Positions 1 to 12,052 are shown, counted from the first letter of the stretch. The stretch is DNA of 64,000 nt from Phytoseiulus persimilis (GCA_037576195.1 CM075101.1:41602001-41666000); one strand, 5' to 3'. The notes: a model not told the origin generated them from the sequence alone. Translations and numbers: made by a program.

Positions 1-467
1 CGAAGATCATGGAGGGTCTATGCAACTCATGCTCCTGTAAATCATAAGATGTTTTCATTGACCTCATTCGTTGTTTGCTCAGAAATCGTACCACACTAAG
101 ATCGAAGGTAACTCAAAGTTCCATCATGTGCTTATGGTTCACCAAGAGCTCTGCGATTGCCGTGCAGACCGCAAAATCAATAAACTAGGAGATTCGCTAT
201 TTGCTTTCCTTGTAAAACTACCCTGTCTGAAAATCTACACAGCAGCGTCCCAAATATGTTCAAACTACGTTTATTACCAGATCGACTATACATGACGAGA
301 CCGCAGATCCACATCCATGCGGGCTCATATTGTTATTATCTAGTGAGCTGAATCACAGCTTCATGATTTGACGCTCATCGGAGTGTCCTTGTTGATCACG
401 TAGCATTCGTTCATCGCGAGCCTGAAAGGAGTAGAGCGTTCTGAATAAGGAGTGAGGATTCCCCTGG

Positions 468-800
468 GTGGCTAGAAGCGAGACCCGAATTCTCCAAAGT
501 AGTGGTCTCATCGTCTGGATACCAGGGCATCGCCAGCATGCCCTGGCATACTCATCCGCGTCCGCGATCGAGCCGTTCGCGAATCCAGAGCGTCAAATCC
601 TCGGTATAAATGAGTGGAGCGTGACGCTCATCAACGGCGACTTACAGAGTGAGGAGTTGCTCGTGAGTTTTGATTTCTGCGAGATCCAGCCACTGCAAAA
701 CGTTTCACAGGGATTAGAAACAATCAAAAACTCGTTCTTTCGAGCGTCACTTCTAGTCAAGTCCGAGGTCGATTTCAGAGTCGAAGATTATCGTGATTGA
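468..800 (+). CDS. Possible terminal exon, unknown protein
   Basis: A reading frame of about 110 codons ends with a stop at 798-800 and has protein-like composition, for example the piece VSFDFCEIQPLQN. I do not recognise it. No start codon or upstream exon could be fixed, so it would be the 3' end of a plus-strand gene lying mostly to the left of the window or in its first 450 bases. Its stop would lie 26 bases inside the 3' end of the gamma-tubulin complex gene, so the two would overlap tail to tail. It could be a chance open frame. Confidence 0.3.
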   Translation: MARSETRILQSSGLIVWIPGHRQHALAYSSASAIEPFANPERQILGINEWSVTLINGDLQSEELLVSFDFCEIQPLQNVSQGLETIKNSFFRASLLVKSEVDFRVEDYRD

Positions 801-3800
801 AATCGCACAGAGAGGATAGATGACGAACCCGAGCGACGGATTTGTTGAACTCCCGCTCTAGGTAATCGACGACCTCGCTGAGGTCTCGTTGTGCTAGACC
901 TTCAATGAACGGAATGTCGAGCTCCCTTTCAACATCGATCGAGCAGTCGGAAGCTTTCACTGGCTGCTGGATCACCGTCTGATCCTTGTTGATTATCCGC
1001 TGTAAATACCTGTGGGCTCAGGGGCGAGGCATTCCTATCTCTTCCATGATTTGTAGCCAACCTCGGAGGAGTCGGGAAACGACCCGAGCCCCACCAGACT
1101 TACATCAAGACACATGGCGGCCTGGAGAACTATAGCTGCGATATTGAGTAATCTGCTCGAAGCTTCGAAGTTCGGCAGTAGACATCGCTGGAATATCCGT
1201 CGAACGTAATCCCGATGCGTTTTAGCCAATGAGTCCACGGTGCGAACTTGACTGAGTTTCTTCTGTAGATTCGACCACTCTTGCTCTGCAAAGATTCCAT
1301 CTCGTGAGTGAGTCGCGAAGAACCGCTGCTGCTCTTCCTGAAGCGCGCAGTTTTCCGCAAGTTTCAACCTGGCAGGAGTTACGCACCGACAGAGAACAGA
1401 GAGAAGTACGCTGACAGGCTCTGTACAAAAACCAACATCCTCTGGAGGAGAGCTCGCGCCATCCCGGACGCGTATGGGATGACATCAGCACACAAAGATT
1501 CTCCGAGGAATAGCTGGAGTCGAGTCCCAAAAATTATTTCGTACATTTCTCGCACCTGGAATTGCTCAAATGTAATGCTTCGATGTTCCACACTGCGAAA
1601 TTCGAGTCCGTCCAAGAAACGTTTCAACTGTTACGATTCAGCTTCGAAGAATTTGAAGTAGATGGGTTACCTCTGGGGTGAGCAGATGCTGCAGAATCCA
1701 TCCGCCGTGCAAGTCGGTGGAAAGGCATTCGAAGGTGTAAATCCTACTCTCATTCTCCAGATGTTTCACGACTTCTTCGTCCTTCAGTTTGCCTTCTCGA
1801 GCAGCCAGAGCTGCCAACCGAGCGATCAACTTATCCTCGTGGAAACTCAACCCAATGTGACTTTGCCTGTAACGATTCCGAGTTGTTGCTTCTGAGAGCA
1901 GCCAGCCCGCCGCGCCTTTGATTCCATAACGTGTGAGTCTGATCCAGTGAATGGATCGATAAACTCACGTGAACGTTGATGCAGCGCTACCCGTAACGGC
2001 ATCCGCCAGGAAATTCTTCAACACCATGGGCGAGCACATCGAATTACTGGTTATGAGCTGGCTTCGGCTGAGATCGCAAAACCTCTTAAAAACGTCCGCC
2101 CGTACGAACAGGAATACCTCTTTCAGAGACACGAGATGATCCTGAAAATGGAGGGAGATTTGTACGCAATGGTAGGAGCGCCCCCTCCCATTGAGAAGTG
2201 AATCTGACTCGAGAGTTCGAGCTTCGATGATTCGAGAGTCTCGTAACAGAACAGTGGGGTTGCGAAAGAGATCCCCGGAGCCACAATGTTCACCTCGAGA
2301 TCACCGAATTTGTTCATGACACAGAATAGTGTCGCGGAGGTATCCACCACCACAGCCTGAACTCCGCGTCTCAGCTCTTCAACTGAAAGACCCTGAGCCT
2401 CTTCCCCGAGATTTCTGATCACACTTTCAGCAACTGAGAGATTCTCTTCGAGTTTGTCACTCGTTGATAGCCTGGAAAAATAGATGTTCCCGAATTATTA
2501 GATCTAATCAGCGGCACGACTTTAGACTGAGCGGAAGCTTGGCGATTGAGAAGATTTCAGCTCATAACTCACTCCGATCTCTCCTCGTTGACGCTGTTCA
2601 CCATCTCTGCGAAACAACCTGCTTTCATTATATCTTTCTTGAGGTCTTCCAAGAATGAAGGGACGTTCTCTTCGACGAGGTCATACTTCGAAGAGAAGAG
2701 TCCTTCTTCACGGAGATGGGGGGCCCGCGACTGGACCATGAACTGCAAAAGAGATATCTTATGAAGCTTTTCCACTCAATGTTCTACGATGATAGGATGC
2801 TTCATACGAAAGGGAGCCGCGTTGTCATGCAAAGGCTGACGCTACTCACTTCGCCCCTAGGGTCTATCATGAGTTGACCTTTCAGCCAGTGTCGGAGCAT
2901 TTCGGTAAAGGGCTTTATAGCCTCCTGGAGGCATCTTTCGTATATTCCTCTCGACACCGAGTTTCCAGAGTTCCCGACTGAAGAATACAGGAGCGACAGA
3001 ATTTGTGCGCCTTCCAGGTGTTCGTCGATGATCTTCTTACAGAGATCAGACAATGTGAGGAGTATAATCCGTTGTTGAGCCATTTGCTGTTGGATCAGCT
3101 TCAGTGAAAGCTTGTGCACGTTATCTGATACACTGACGAGATGAAGACGAAACTTCGCCAGAATGCTACTTATACTGCCGACAAGAGACTGCAAGGTCAA
3201 CGAGAATTTCGTTGTCTGGTACTCTGAAAAACGGCGATGGAATTAGAGAGCGGAATCATTGGGGCAGAATGACTCTCCCGGGTGACAGAATGCTCGAAAC
3301 CGATGTACCCGTTATGAAAGTCCGGATCAGGCAGTGGTTAACTGCCAAGTCGGCTAGTTCTTTCGCTTCAGCAGTCAGTTGAGGGTTGATGTCGGGATGG
3401 AAATGAATTTCACATTTCCCACTGGCGCTACGTTCGCTCCACACTAGATCGTCTGAAACCAGCGATTGAGTGTGAGACGGAGCTCGCACAACTTCCTTGG
3501 AATAGTCCCTGGGCAACAATTCGTCCGCCCGTTCTCCGAATCTGAGCCTGACCTGGTGTCAATCCGAGGATGCAAAGGATGCCTTTGATGAGTATTCGTT
3601 CCTGTTGTTCCACTTTCATTGTCTTCAATGCCGGACAATTGGGAGATCGCTGAGCAAGGCCCATTGGGAAATTCCCCCGCACGGCTCTGAGACAATCTTT
3701 CGTCACCTGTGAAATCACCGTCCTTTATTCGAAGACATAAACCACGACTGTGCAGGAATACATGACTTCCGAACCGCAACAATATGCTTTCAGGGCGATC

Positions 3801-4078
3801 CAGACAACGGATTTCGATACATGCTCTCGAACTTTCAATAGCTAATCGTTTGTCCCTTGGTATCGGAACATCCTGGATCATGGATTCCTGGATCTGATCT
3901 CTGATTAGCAGGTTCGTGATCCTCCTCAAATGTTTGATGATCGGGGAAATCATGGAATCTGGTACTGTCAGATCCATAAAGCCATTCTGCGGCGATGCAA
4001 AAAACAACCGTTCACATTTCCAGGACTCACATCTCTAGGTCTTTCTGCCGATCCTTCGAGTCCTTTAAGGAGGTCCAT
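775..4078 (-). CDS. Gamma-tubulin complex component (GCP2/GCP3 class), 12 exons
   Basis: GCP proteins form the gamma-tubulin small and ring complexes that nucleate microtubules at centrosomes and spindle poles. Exons on the minus strand are 4078-4031, 3986-3762, 3706-3553, 3452-3301, 3188-2850, 2742-2573, 2471-2294, 2141-1969, 1866-1671, 1627-1387, 1285-1104 and 999-775. All have GT-AG borders and every intron phase agrees, giving 2283 nt and 760 residues. Family landmarks appear in the expected order: ILIKGILCILGL, FTEMLRHWLKGQLMIDP, SKYDLVEENVPSFLEDL, LKEVFLFVRADVFKRF, MLVFVQSLSAYFSLFSV and the C-terminal LSSLCDFNHDNL, the usual RLDFN end of GCPs. The order best resembles GCP3 or GCP2, which are usually about 900 residues; the shorter length lies in the N-terminal part. 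Introns are 43-152 nt. Family is confident; the paralogue is not. The weakest borders are the donors at 3761 (GTATTC) and 3300 (GTTTCG). Confidence 0.93.
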
Positions 4079-4562
4079 ACTCGCACCGGCTCGGAATTTC
4101 CCAGATACCGATCGAGAACTTCCAGTCGAGCAGTGAGACGTAACCGCTATCGAACGAGCGTCCGATGCGTCACTTCTTCCTATTGATGCCTGGTGAAGAA
4201 AGCTTGTTGCATCGAGGGATGTTCTTAAAAGCCGAAACCGGAGGGATTGCTTCCCGAAAGATGTTACAATGAATGAGAACTCGGCTCTGAAGGTTTTCCT
4301 CTCATACCACAGGTCTCGGCTGTGTGTGTGCGCCAAATTCCCTCTCCGCAATGAGCCTCTCTCTTGTTTCCTTCGAGCGAATGAATGCATTCCACCCCGA
4401 TGCTTCTGCGAACGGGCAGCCTGTGCTCCTCCTGTCTATCCACGCAGATCCTGGCGTCCTCTCCAAAATCTGCGGATCTCGTCAGCGATCGGTGCAGAAC
4501 CTCGCGACACCTCCTCGGAATCAGGTTCTTGGAACCGAACTCCTGCACAGCTCATCCGAACT

Positions 4563-4965
4563 TTAACGCGGTCCTGAACGAAAGCTGCAAATAAAGGACA
4601 TCGCGAGTGTCAAGACACGTTTTAGTCCACCGCCACTGTGGCGCGCTGCGGTTCCGATTGGGACTGATGATCTAGGGCGCCACATTGTTTTCATGTCAAA
4701 GCCCAGGTGATCGTCGTCGTCTTCGTCGACCTGAGTGTTTAGGAACGGCTTTCCGTGGTTCGCCGAGCATTGCGAGCTGGATTTTCGTGGTTCCGGAGAA
4801 CTTCTCCGAGGTGGAACCTTCCAGGCTTGCACCCTGAGAGTCAGTCGAGGGCTTGGTCAGCCGCTGAAGATGAGATCCGAATAGTGGTCTGTTAGTTAGG
4901 CTTGGTGGAACTGTGAACGAAAAGCCTGTTTCATCCAAATAAACCAACCGAAAATGGCGAGCCAT
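4563..4965 (-). CDS. Coding-like blocks, unresolved small minus-strand gene
   Basis: Two overlapping minus-strand frames look protein-like. One begins at an ATG at 4965 (MARHFRLVYLDETGFSF). The other ends at a stop at 4563 and contains an acidic stretch followed by DHLGFDMKTMWRPRSSV at about 4730-4675. They could be joined by an intron whose acceptor is the CAG just before the acidic stretch (about 4737), with a phase-0 donor after residue 7 of the first frame. I do not recognise the product. The blocks lie just upstream of the start of the gamma-tubulin complex gene and on the same strand. The exon structure is a guess. Confidence 0.3.
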
Positions 4966-5053
4966 CTCATCTCCATCGCGCTGCTTCTCTGCTCTGTGAA
5001 TTTTGTGAGTATAGGTTCTCGCTGAACGTCACAGGAACTCTCGGCGATAATTT

Positions 5054-6868
5054 CTAATGCCATCTTTGCGAGATCGGTTGAAGTTTCCAAGAGTCGTCCG
5101 TGTCATCCGCGATGATGTCGGCCGCTAAATAACTCGAGTCATCGAACAGCTGTTCCACGTTTCGGGTGCTTCTCGTGACCTATCCGTTGAAACCTCGGTT
5201 CAACACAAAATCGCGTGTTTCTCTTCTCTTGCCAGCGGCGCTCATCGTCTGGATGCGGAAGTTTTTCAGTGCTCCGAAGAATGCATGCCAATTGCCGGAT
5301 ATTACCAGCGAAACTGAAGTCGATTGTTAGCTCTCGCTTGAACGGAGAATCTCGTGCTGGATCGCCAACTCCATCGGGAAATGAAATCTGTTTCAGTAGT
5401 TGTACGAACCGGCTGTTCATGCCCATAGTCCGCGATTGTCTTCCGGGTCATCAATCGTAATCGGGGGTACATTCCTCAACTTTCCTCTGCCGTCAGGCTC
5501 AACCGTGATCCGGGAAATGCCGAGAGCAAATGCTTCGATCGACTAAGATATCGGTCAAGGGAACCGGATTCCCTCTATCGAGTTTCCGAGATCCCTAGTC
5601 TGTCAGAGCCGCTGTCAAGACAACCGCTGCGGATTCAAACCGTGAAAGGTGATTTGGACGCAGAACCGCGAACGCCATTGTCGAGAACTACGCTTTCTTC
5701 CGAGTCCTTTGGAGGACTTCTCCGAACCACCCCAGAGCGAGAAAGAGGAAAGCGCGGACTTTTTACCCGAAAATTCGCAGGATCAGCTGTCGAATGGCTT
5801 GACGCGTGCATTCGCGTCTTCTTGACTTGCGGGTTACACAACTTTGTCAGCTGGTATCTGAGGCATGCTAAAATCCTCGAGTTCCCAGAAACAATGAGTC
5901 TAGTTTGAACGCGAGACTCTGGAGCGCACAACGAATCCCGGTGTCTGTTCTCCTCGATATTTGGACGCTCATCGCCAGCTCCTGGGAGGTCGAGTTCTGA
6001 ACCGCGCGAATGAAGACTCAGCGGAGGTGTTAAACATGAGACCGCCGATAGGCTCCCCAGGATGATTCAAACCGAGCGTATCGATCAACCGTACGCTGGC
6101 GGCCTTTCGAGACCGGGCCCCAAGGCCACACTCTCACCTGTGGAACGTTTGGTTCGTCATCGCGTGACAGAAATCGCCTTCCCAGATGATCGTGATTTAA
6201 GTATACGGTTCCATCATGCTCGGTGGTATTATTGGAATGGCACAATGCTCGTCCCCGATCCAGTCGCGAGCCAAGGAATGAGTTCCGACGATCGTTCCAC
6301 TAATCCTCAGGAATCGTCTGTCGGAGGATTTCGCCCGAAAGTACAAAAAGTCGTGGACCATGTGAATGCGCTTCCGATCTCAGCTTCGGGAATAATGTCA
6401 TCCAATCTACAGACTCTAATCTGTCGAAGGGAAATCACTGGCTGGGAATCGGGCGGATGTTCGTTGTCCGTTAACCCGAAAACTTCTTTCAACTGATCGT
6501 CGACTCTCGATTTCACTCCAGGTCCATCTCCAATCGACGGTGCCCAAATCTGCTTGCCTCAAAGCAGAGACCTCTAATTCATCTCAGCAGTTCTGCATGC
6601 TGTACTACCCCGAATTCAGAAAACTGCCAGAGACCCCAGAGTCGGCTATTTCAATGAAACTGGGAACGTGAGTTCATCGTTCGCCATCCTAGCTCTTATC
6701 CAGTAGCGTCTGAGAGGAGAAGACCGATAGAACAATAGATCCTCTCTGAGACTCATAACTTGGTTCCATGGGAGTGCCGTCGCAGTCAACGTTCTCCACT
6801 TCGGGGAAATACTGCGTGTCGAGATTCCCGGAATCCCGGCCTTAGCTTCCAAGTCAAAGGCTTCTCAG
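5054..6868 (-). CDS. Unresolved multi-exon minus-strand gene(s), unknown function
   Basis: Several minus-strand blocks have strong protein-like composition and splice-like borders. They are: a block near 6860-6690 (TQYFPEVENVDCDGTPMEP); one from an acceptor near 6497 (LKEVFGLTDNEHPPDSQP) with a possible donor near 6415; one about 6306-6155 ending before a GTGAGA donor (FLSRDDEPNVPQ); a long Ser/Pro-rich block about 6000-5640 (RILACLRYQLTKLCNPQ); one about 5520-5430 (ITVEPDGRGKLRNVPPITID); and one about 5430-5280 (FKRELTIDFSFAGNIRQL). A last block ends at a stop at 5054-5056 (LFDDSSYLAADIIADDTDD). I could not find one set of borders that joins them all in phase, and more than one gene may be present. 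No domain is recognised. Confidence 0.4.
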
Positions 6869-7041
6869 TTCGATGCGATGCTCACCATGGTTCGAACATA
6901 GCATTGTTTTTTCCACCTGGATGTGATTTATCGAACCAGCTTCGGCAGTTTCATCCGGAACGGTTTTAATCTTGGCTCTCCGTCTCTCGGTGCCTGCCGG
7001 TGAAAATTGATTATTTAGACATTTTGATGGTTTGAATATGA

Positions 7042-9316
7042 CGTGGAGCGCCTGTTCACGCCGAGCTGTCATTTGGTAGATACGACGGCTGCGCCGAAGT
7101 GGCTTCCAAATCTGATCGAGAAGCGGCTCTCACCAATGCAACGGATGCATGCGCAGTCGAGAGGACGATCGTCAATTTCCACAGGGCCAACTTTGCGGCA
7201 CTCATCATGTCAGCCTCCAAGGCTTACCTTGTGAGTATTCATTACACACTTTCACATATCATCACGTTGGGACTATCCAAAGTCGGGAACTGTATCTCAA
7301 ATTTCTTCACCAGGAGTCCAATCAGTTCAGAGTCAACGAAACGCATGATTTGGATTTGGTCGTGGGCCTCGTTTCCGAGACCACGGCCAATGCTTTACGG
7401 GTAAGTCAAGATCAGTCTCGATCCTCGTCGAGCCCGATTTTCTCAAAGCTGTGTTCACACTACATTTTCTTCCGAGAATTCTGATTGGTTGCCTCGAAAT
7501 TCTTGCAGAATCTCATTGCGACGAGTCGCGAGATGAAGGTCTCGATGTACTCGTCCGACGAGGTAGTATTCGACTACTCCCTGGTCGTCATCTGGGTCAT
7601 CGCCGTTTTCACTGTCGCCGTCGGAGCATACTGGAGCGGCAAAGTGCGCCTCGAGCTCTTCATCTTCGAGCAACACCAAAGAGGCCAAGACTGTCGCTTC
7701 TTGAATGGAGGCAACGGTTTTCAAGAGAACAAGATCTCTCAGAGCGGATCCCTGCAGGTTTGTTTCTGTACGACAGCTTCACTGGCGCCGTTGGGAGCAT
7801 GCATGATCAATTTAACGGACTTGTTCGATTCTCACTCTTCCAGACTTATGCAGACGCCGTCCGTCAACCACCTCAGGAAGAGAGTTCCCTCGACGTTTCA
7901 CCCCTCCTCGTGTCTCTTTTCGTCGTCTGTATGGGTGCTATGCTCATCTTGCTGTATTTCTTCTTCCAGTATCTCGTCTACTTCATCATCGGTACGGGAA
8001 CTGAACCTCTAAAAGAGCTAGGAGTTTTGAATACATCAAAATTATTGAGGCTTGGTTCCTGACGAAAAGTCCTGATCCCCGTCGCAGGAACAACTTGAAT
8101 AGTTTCTCTCTGTTACGGAATCTGGTGTTGTAGAGCTTGAAAATCATTCGGAGACGCTGAGCTATCCTGCGGGTTTCCAGGAATGTTCGCCTTGGCTTCC
8201 GTCACTTCTCTCATCGGAGTGCTGGAGCCGATCGTTGATCGGATTCCCATTGGGACGACGAAAATCCCTCGAAAACTTCTGCCGTGCTTCTACAGCAGCC
8301 TCCAGATTCGTCACCTGTTCCTGATTCTGTTCTCGATCGGAGTCACCACCGCATGGCTCGTTTTCCGTCTCAAACCCTGGTCCTGGGCTCTGCAGGATCT
8401 GCTTGGTGAGTGAGGCGAAGTAGTGCGGCGCAATACCTACCGTTTCGGATCCCCTTCCTCTGGACTGGGAGATCCTTGGCAGAGCACGAGAAGATAGACT
8501 ACCTCACATTCCGTCTCTCTTCCGAAATTGCAGGCGTGGCTTTCTCGCTAAACATGCTCCGGAGCCTTCGCCTACCTAATCTCCTCATCTGTTCAGTGTT
8601 GTTGATCTTGCTGTTCTTCTACGACATATTCTTTGTTTTCGTAACGCCCTTCTTGACGATGAAGGGTGAGAGCGTGATGGTCGAGGTGGCCAGAGGAACG
8701 GCCGATACTCAGGAGCAGCTTCCCATGGTACTGCGCGTACCCCACCTGGGCTACGAACCGCTTCCGGCGTGTTTGTCCCATTACTCTTTCCTCGGCTTCG
8801 GGGACATCCTGGTACCGGGACTCCTAGTGTCGTACTGCCACGCCTTCGATCTCCTCCACCAGACGCGACCCGGCCGGCTCTACTACACCGTGTCAACCAT
8901 CTGTTACGGAGTCGGCCTTTTCGTTACATTCGTGGCGTTGTATGTCATGAGGACAGCTCAACCCGCTCTACTCTACCTCGTGCCATGCACCCTGCTCCCG
9001 GTGGTGCTCATCGCTTTGTGTCGAGGCGAGCTCCGAGCAATGTGGAAAGGAAACTTCCACAACTCACCCGTCAACGCGAATGGCAACTCGCAAGCTCATT
9101 CGCTCCCGAACAACTCGGTCTTACCGCCCTATGGGGCGACGGAAACCGATCCAGCCCCTATATATCAGGTTAGCAGACATTCGGATCACTCGTATCGTTG
9201 TAGGGACCGATTCAGAATGACATCTCATTCTATCTCCCTCCAGACCTGCCTTGCTCGGTTCCGAAATTCTAAAGCTCAGATTCTTCCAGACGGATCCCGC
9301 CCTCATCCCCAACTAA
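7042..9316 (+). CDS. SPPL2: Signal peptide peptidase-like 2 (GxGD intramembrane aspartyl protease)
   Basis: SPPL2 proteases are multi-pass endosomal, lysosomal or cell-surface enzymes that cut type II membrane protein stubs within the bilayer. Phase-consistent exons: up to 7230 (open from 7042, true start unknown), 7314-7400, 7509-7757, 7844-7991, 8181-8405, 8534-9168 and 9290-9316. The first parts correspond to the lumenal protease-associated region. Then come FDYSLVVIWVIAVFTVAVG (first membrane span), the conserved LDVSPLLVSLFVV and LVYFIIG segments, and three catalytic landmarks: FYDIFFVF (about 8616), LGFGDILVPG (about 8793) and QPALLYLVP (about 8959). All catalytic residues are present. 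The short last exon encodes TDPALIPN; reading on from 9168 without that intron is also open, so the C-terminus is less certain. The signal peptide exon was not located. Confidence 0.93.
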
Positions 9317-10905
9317 GAAGATCCCTTGCGCGTCGGGTAGTTATTAGATCGTCTGTCAGTCAATCACTCAGTCATCATCATGTGTTTAGTATGCCTGCCG
9401 CGAAAGGATCTGCTCGCCTCTCATCAATCCGTGAGGTCCTCGCGAAATACCCCAGAATAATGAAGCTCGCTCCCTCTGATCCCGTTGCTAGGTAGCTGGG
9501 TTTTACTCAGACCATAAAATGAGGAAAGCTCCGAGCGCTGCGTTCGCAAGTTCGCAGAACTCTCACCCCCCGGCGCGGATCTTCGGTCATCCGTAGTCGC
9601 CATTCCTGAAAATTCGCCTCGTTTCGATCCGTCGTCGGAACTTGTTCCGATTTTCCACTTGGAGGCTCTGTGTTAAATGAGGAAAAACGCTGAAAAGCAG
9701 TTCTTTTGATGAATTATTCGCGGCTTTCCTGTGAACTTTCTTATACTATAACTCTGCTTGGCGAAAGGACGAATGGCCCGGCGACTCATATTCAGATCTT
9801 CGCCTTGGGAACCGTACGAGAGCAACGGGTCAGAACTAGTGGTGATACTTGTAGAATCAAATCGCGTTAGGTAATGACGTGCGCTGATTCAGAATTTCGT
9901 CGAATGCGGCGCGTTCGGATTTTTCCCCTGATGCTTGATAACAGGTAACGTTGCGGACGCAAATGAGTCAACCAATTCGGAAAGACGATCCCGTATACTG
10001 TACAATGCTGTCGGTTAAGAACCACTGAAATTTTCGGGGCGGTGGCTACGCGTTCGCATGCCAACAATCGGAAAGCCTCGAGATGGAGGGAATTTCGGAA
10101 TTCGCGAGCTGACTGGATATGATTGGCCATCATCCAACTCTTTCTGGAGCGAACCCGCGAGCCAGCGCTTCGAGCTGTCCATTTTGAACTCTAGAGCAGT
10201 TATTCTTCTGTACAATACAACTAATCCTCCTACTATACGGTCGCTCAGTCTGAACGTGCTCTCAGCGGACCGATAGTAGTACTTCGACAGAACAAGAGAG
10301 AGAGAGAGAGAGAGAAGTGGAGAAAGAGCAAGGAAGTCTGTCGTGGAAGTGATTGACATCTCCTATTGGGTGCAATCGATGTTGGACAGTTCCTGTACAC
10401 TCAGGCGGGGCTCTCCCGTGACATGGCGGGAGAAAACGAGAGTGACCCATTCGTTAATATCAAAGACACCGAATTTCCATTAATTTCTCTGGGAACGTCC
10501 TTAGAATGACCAGGAGAGCAAAATTTACCAACTTTGAACCAAATGAAAAATGGCAACTTATTATGTACCTAATAAAAAAACTCTAGGAATATCTTGAGAT
10601 CTGGGTGCTGTTCTCTATGTTTTCTAGTCAGGGCGCTGGCTCAATCGCTTTCCGTTCCCCGATTCCCTCACTTGCGGAACGAACTCATCTCTAGACGCAG
10701 AGAAACACTTGGATAGAAGTATATCGTTCAGAGTCGGAAATAGAGTCTACCCGGGTGTATTCGATTCGACTCCGAGATCGGACCATGCTCCGGACTTTGT
10801 TTGCCAAATGTTTGGTAAAATCTGACCATATATTCAACAGCGGTTCGTGGTTTCCTCCAGGGAGTGTATTGTTTTTTTTTCGGAGAGTTGCACCTACATT
10901 TCCGT
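9317..10905. other. Stretch without a supported gene
   Basis: Between the SPPL2 stop and a small ORF at 10.9 kb I see no frame with family resemblance. It holds the GA microsatellite, several T runs and many short open frames on both strands. The SPPL2 3' untranslated region presumably takes up its first part, though no clear AATAAA was found close to the stop. Confidence 0.5.
10295..10317. repeat. (GA)n microsatellite
   Basis: An uninterrupted run of alternating A and G of about 22 bases, the longest dinucleotide repeat noticed in the window. Open frames crossing it on the minus strand translate it as serine-leucine repeats and are not credible genes. Confidence 0.95.
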
Positions 10906-11124
10906 ATGGACTCGGACAAACTCTTGGAAAAGTATAACTATACAGAGCTCGAGAGCACCGGTACCGTGCGAAGCGTTGAAGAGCTCTGCGGTGAGGAAAT
11001 TTCGGTTCCGATCAATTTTGAATTTTGCCGATGTGATGGTCACAGGCAGTTTGCCCGTCGGACCATCGGGGAGGCGTGGTTTGCTTGCCTCCCAGGAGAC
11101 CTAACGAAATGTCATGGTCGTTGA
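10906..11124 (+). CDS. Small ORF of unknown function, 72 codons
   Basis: An ATG at 10906 opens a 72-residue frame beginning MDSDKLLEKYNYTELES, with protein-like codon use in its first half. A GTGAGG donor-like site follows codon 29, so the second half may be intron and the real gene may continue elsewhere. It ends 46 bases before the sulfiredoxin stop on the other strand, so the two would be convergent. No family is recognised. A chance open frame is possible. Confidence 0.35.
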   Translation: MDSDKLLEKYNYTELESTGTVRSVEELCGEEISVPINFEFCRCDGHRQFARRTIGEAWFACLPGDLTKCHGR

Positions 11125-11137
11125 GAATATGGAACGG

Positions 11138-11143
11138 TTTATT
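11138..11143 (-). other. Polyadenylation signal AATAAA for sulfiredoxin
   Basis: The minus strand reads AATAAA about 27-32 bases after the sulfiredoxin stop codon, giving a very short 3' untranslated region. Confidence 0.6.
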
Positions 11144-11169
11144 TTCATGCTCTCTGGCGAAGCGAACGC

Positions 11170-11572
11170 TCATTTCAGATCTGGCGTACTGCTTCCCAAG
11201 TAAGTTTGAAGGTCCTGAATGGTGGACCTGAAAATCTTCGCCTTCACCTCGGGAAGGCCTAGCCTCTTATAAGCCTCGTAGCGGTGGCATCCTCCGAAAG
11301 AATAATAGTAATCTCCGCCTTCGGACCCCTTTATCCATAACACGTCTATCGGCGGGACCTGCAAGGCAGTCTTCATTGTTGTCACCACACGCTTCTCAGT
11401 AGTCAGATCCGGACCCAGCGAAAGAGCATAAGTCTCACCATTTCTCTTCAACCTACCTCGTCTTCCTTCTCAGGATCTCTCAGGCTTTTCATCAGAGATT
11501 CAACCTTAGCCTCGTCCAGCACTGGTGGGATCGGCCGGGCAATTATGTTGAAAGGCATCAAGTGAACCTCGG
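11170..11572 (-). CDS. SRXN1: Sulfiredoxin (5' exon not located)
   Basis: Sulfiredoxin uses ATP to reduce the sulfinic-acid form of the catalytic cysteine of 2-Cys peroxiredoxins. Two exons are clear: 11572-11457 and 11358-11170, joined in phase 0 by a 98-nt intron. The first encodes [20 protein letters not shown], the family N-terminal motif. The second carries [11 protein letters not shown] and the active-site [10 protein letters not shown] with its catalytic cysteine, and ends STPDLK before the stop. Together they cover nearly the whole conserved domain, 100 codons. The start must lie in an exon above 11573 that ends in phase 1. A GTGATG donor near 11629, preceded by an open stretch, would restore the expected alanine, but no ATG could be tied to it. 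Identity is firm. Confidence 0.94.
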
Positions 11573-12046
11573 CTGGAAGCAAAGGTAGAAAATCTATTTT
11601 CCTTCATCTTGGAATGATGGAACTGCATCACCTTTTTTCGAGTACGAGTTTTGTCCTTGAGCTGTTCATGTCCCCCGCATTGCTCGGTATATGAGACCCT
11701 TGACTTCCTGCGAATTCCGCTTCACAATCCCAAGTGTTTCTGATCTGGTGATGGTGTTCGGAACGGCTTCTAACGAGATAGAGTTTTCGTTTCAGGGCCG
11801 GAAACTCGAGGATGCGACATATCTCAACGCCTGCGGATGACGCTCAGAGCATACGCCCTCACTTTGCAAACCGTTTCCCCCAATCCATTTTTTTCACAGC
11901 GATTGCCGGCGTGGATCTCTGAGGCCTCTGGTACTGGGTGCCGAGCAGCCTGCGATGCTTAACTCCCGCCCTAGAAAAGCCTCACACGAGGGGGTCGGCT
12001 AGGGGCGGCGAAGAAATATTCAGCATGTGTGCCGGATCCAGGCTCG
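11573..12046. other. Stretch holding the unlocated sulfiredoxin 5' exon
   Basis: The region between sulfiredoxin and the RPUSD2 polyadenylation signal must contain the sulfiredoxin start exon and promoter and the end of the RPUSD2 transcript. Candidate minus-strand starts exist, for example an ATG near 11670, but none gives an unambiguous phase-1 splice. No other gene is visible. Confidence 0.4.
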
Positions 12047-12052
12047 TTTATT
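12047..12052 (-). other. Polyadenylation signal AATAAA for RPUSD2
   Basis: The minus strand reads AATAAA about 135 bases after the RPUSD2 stop codon, a plausible end for that transcript. Confidence 0.5.

Noticed and set aside
8585..8896. Minus-strand frames of 60-100 codons antisense to SPPL2
   Set aside because: They lie opposite the best-conserved SPPL2 exon and read as arginine/serine-rich shadow sequence.
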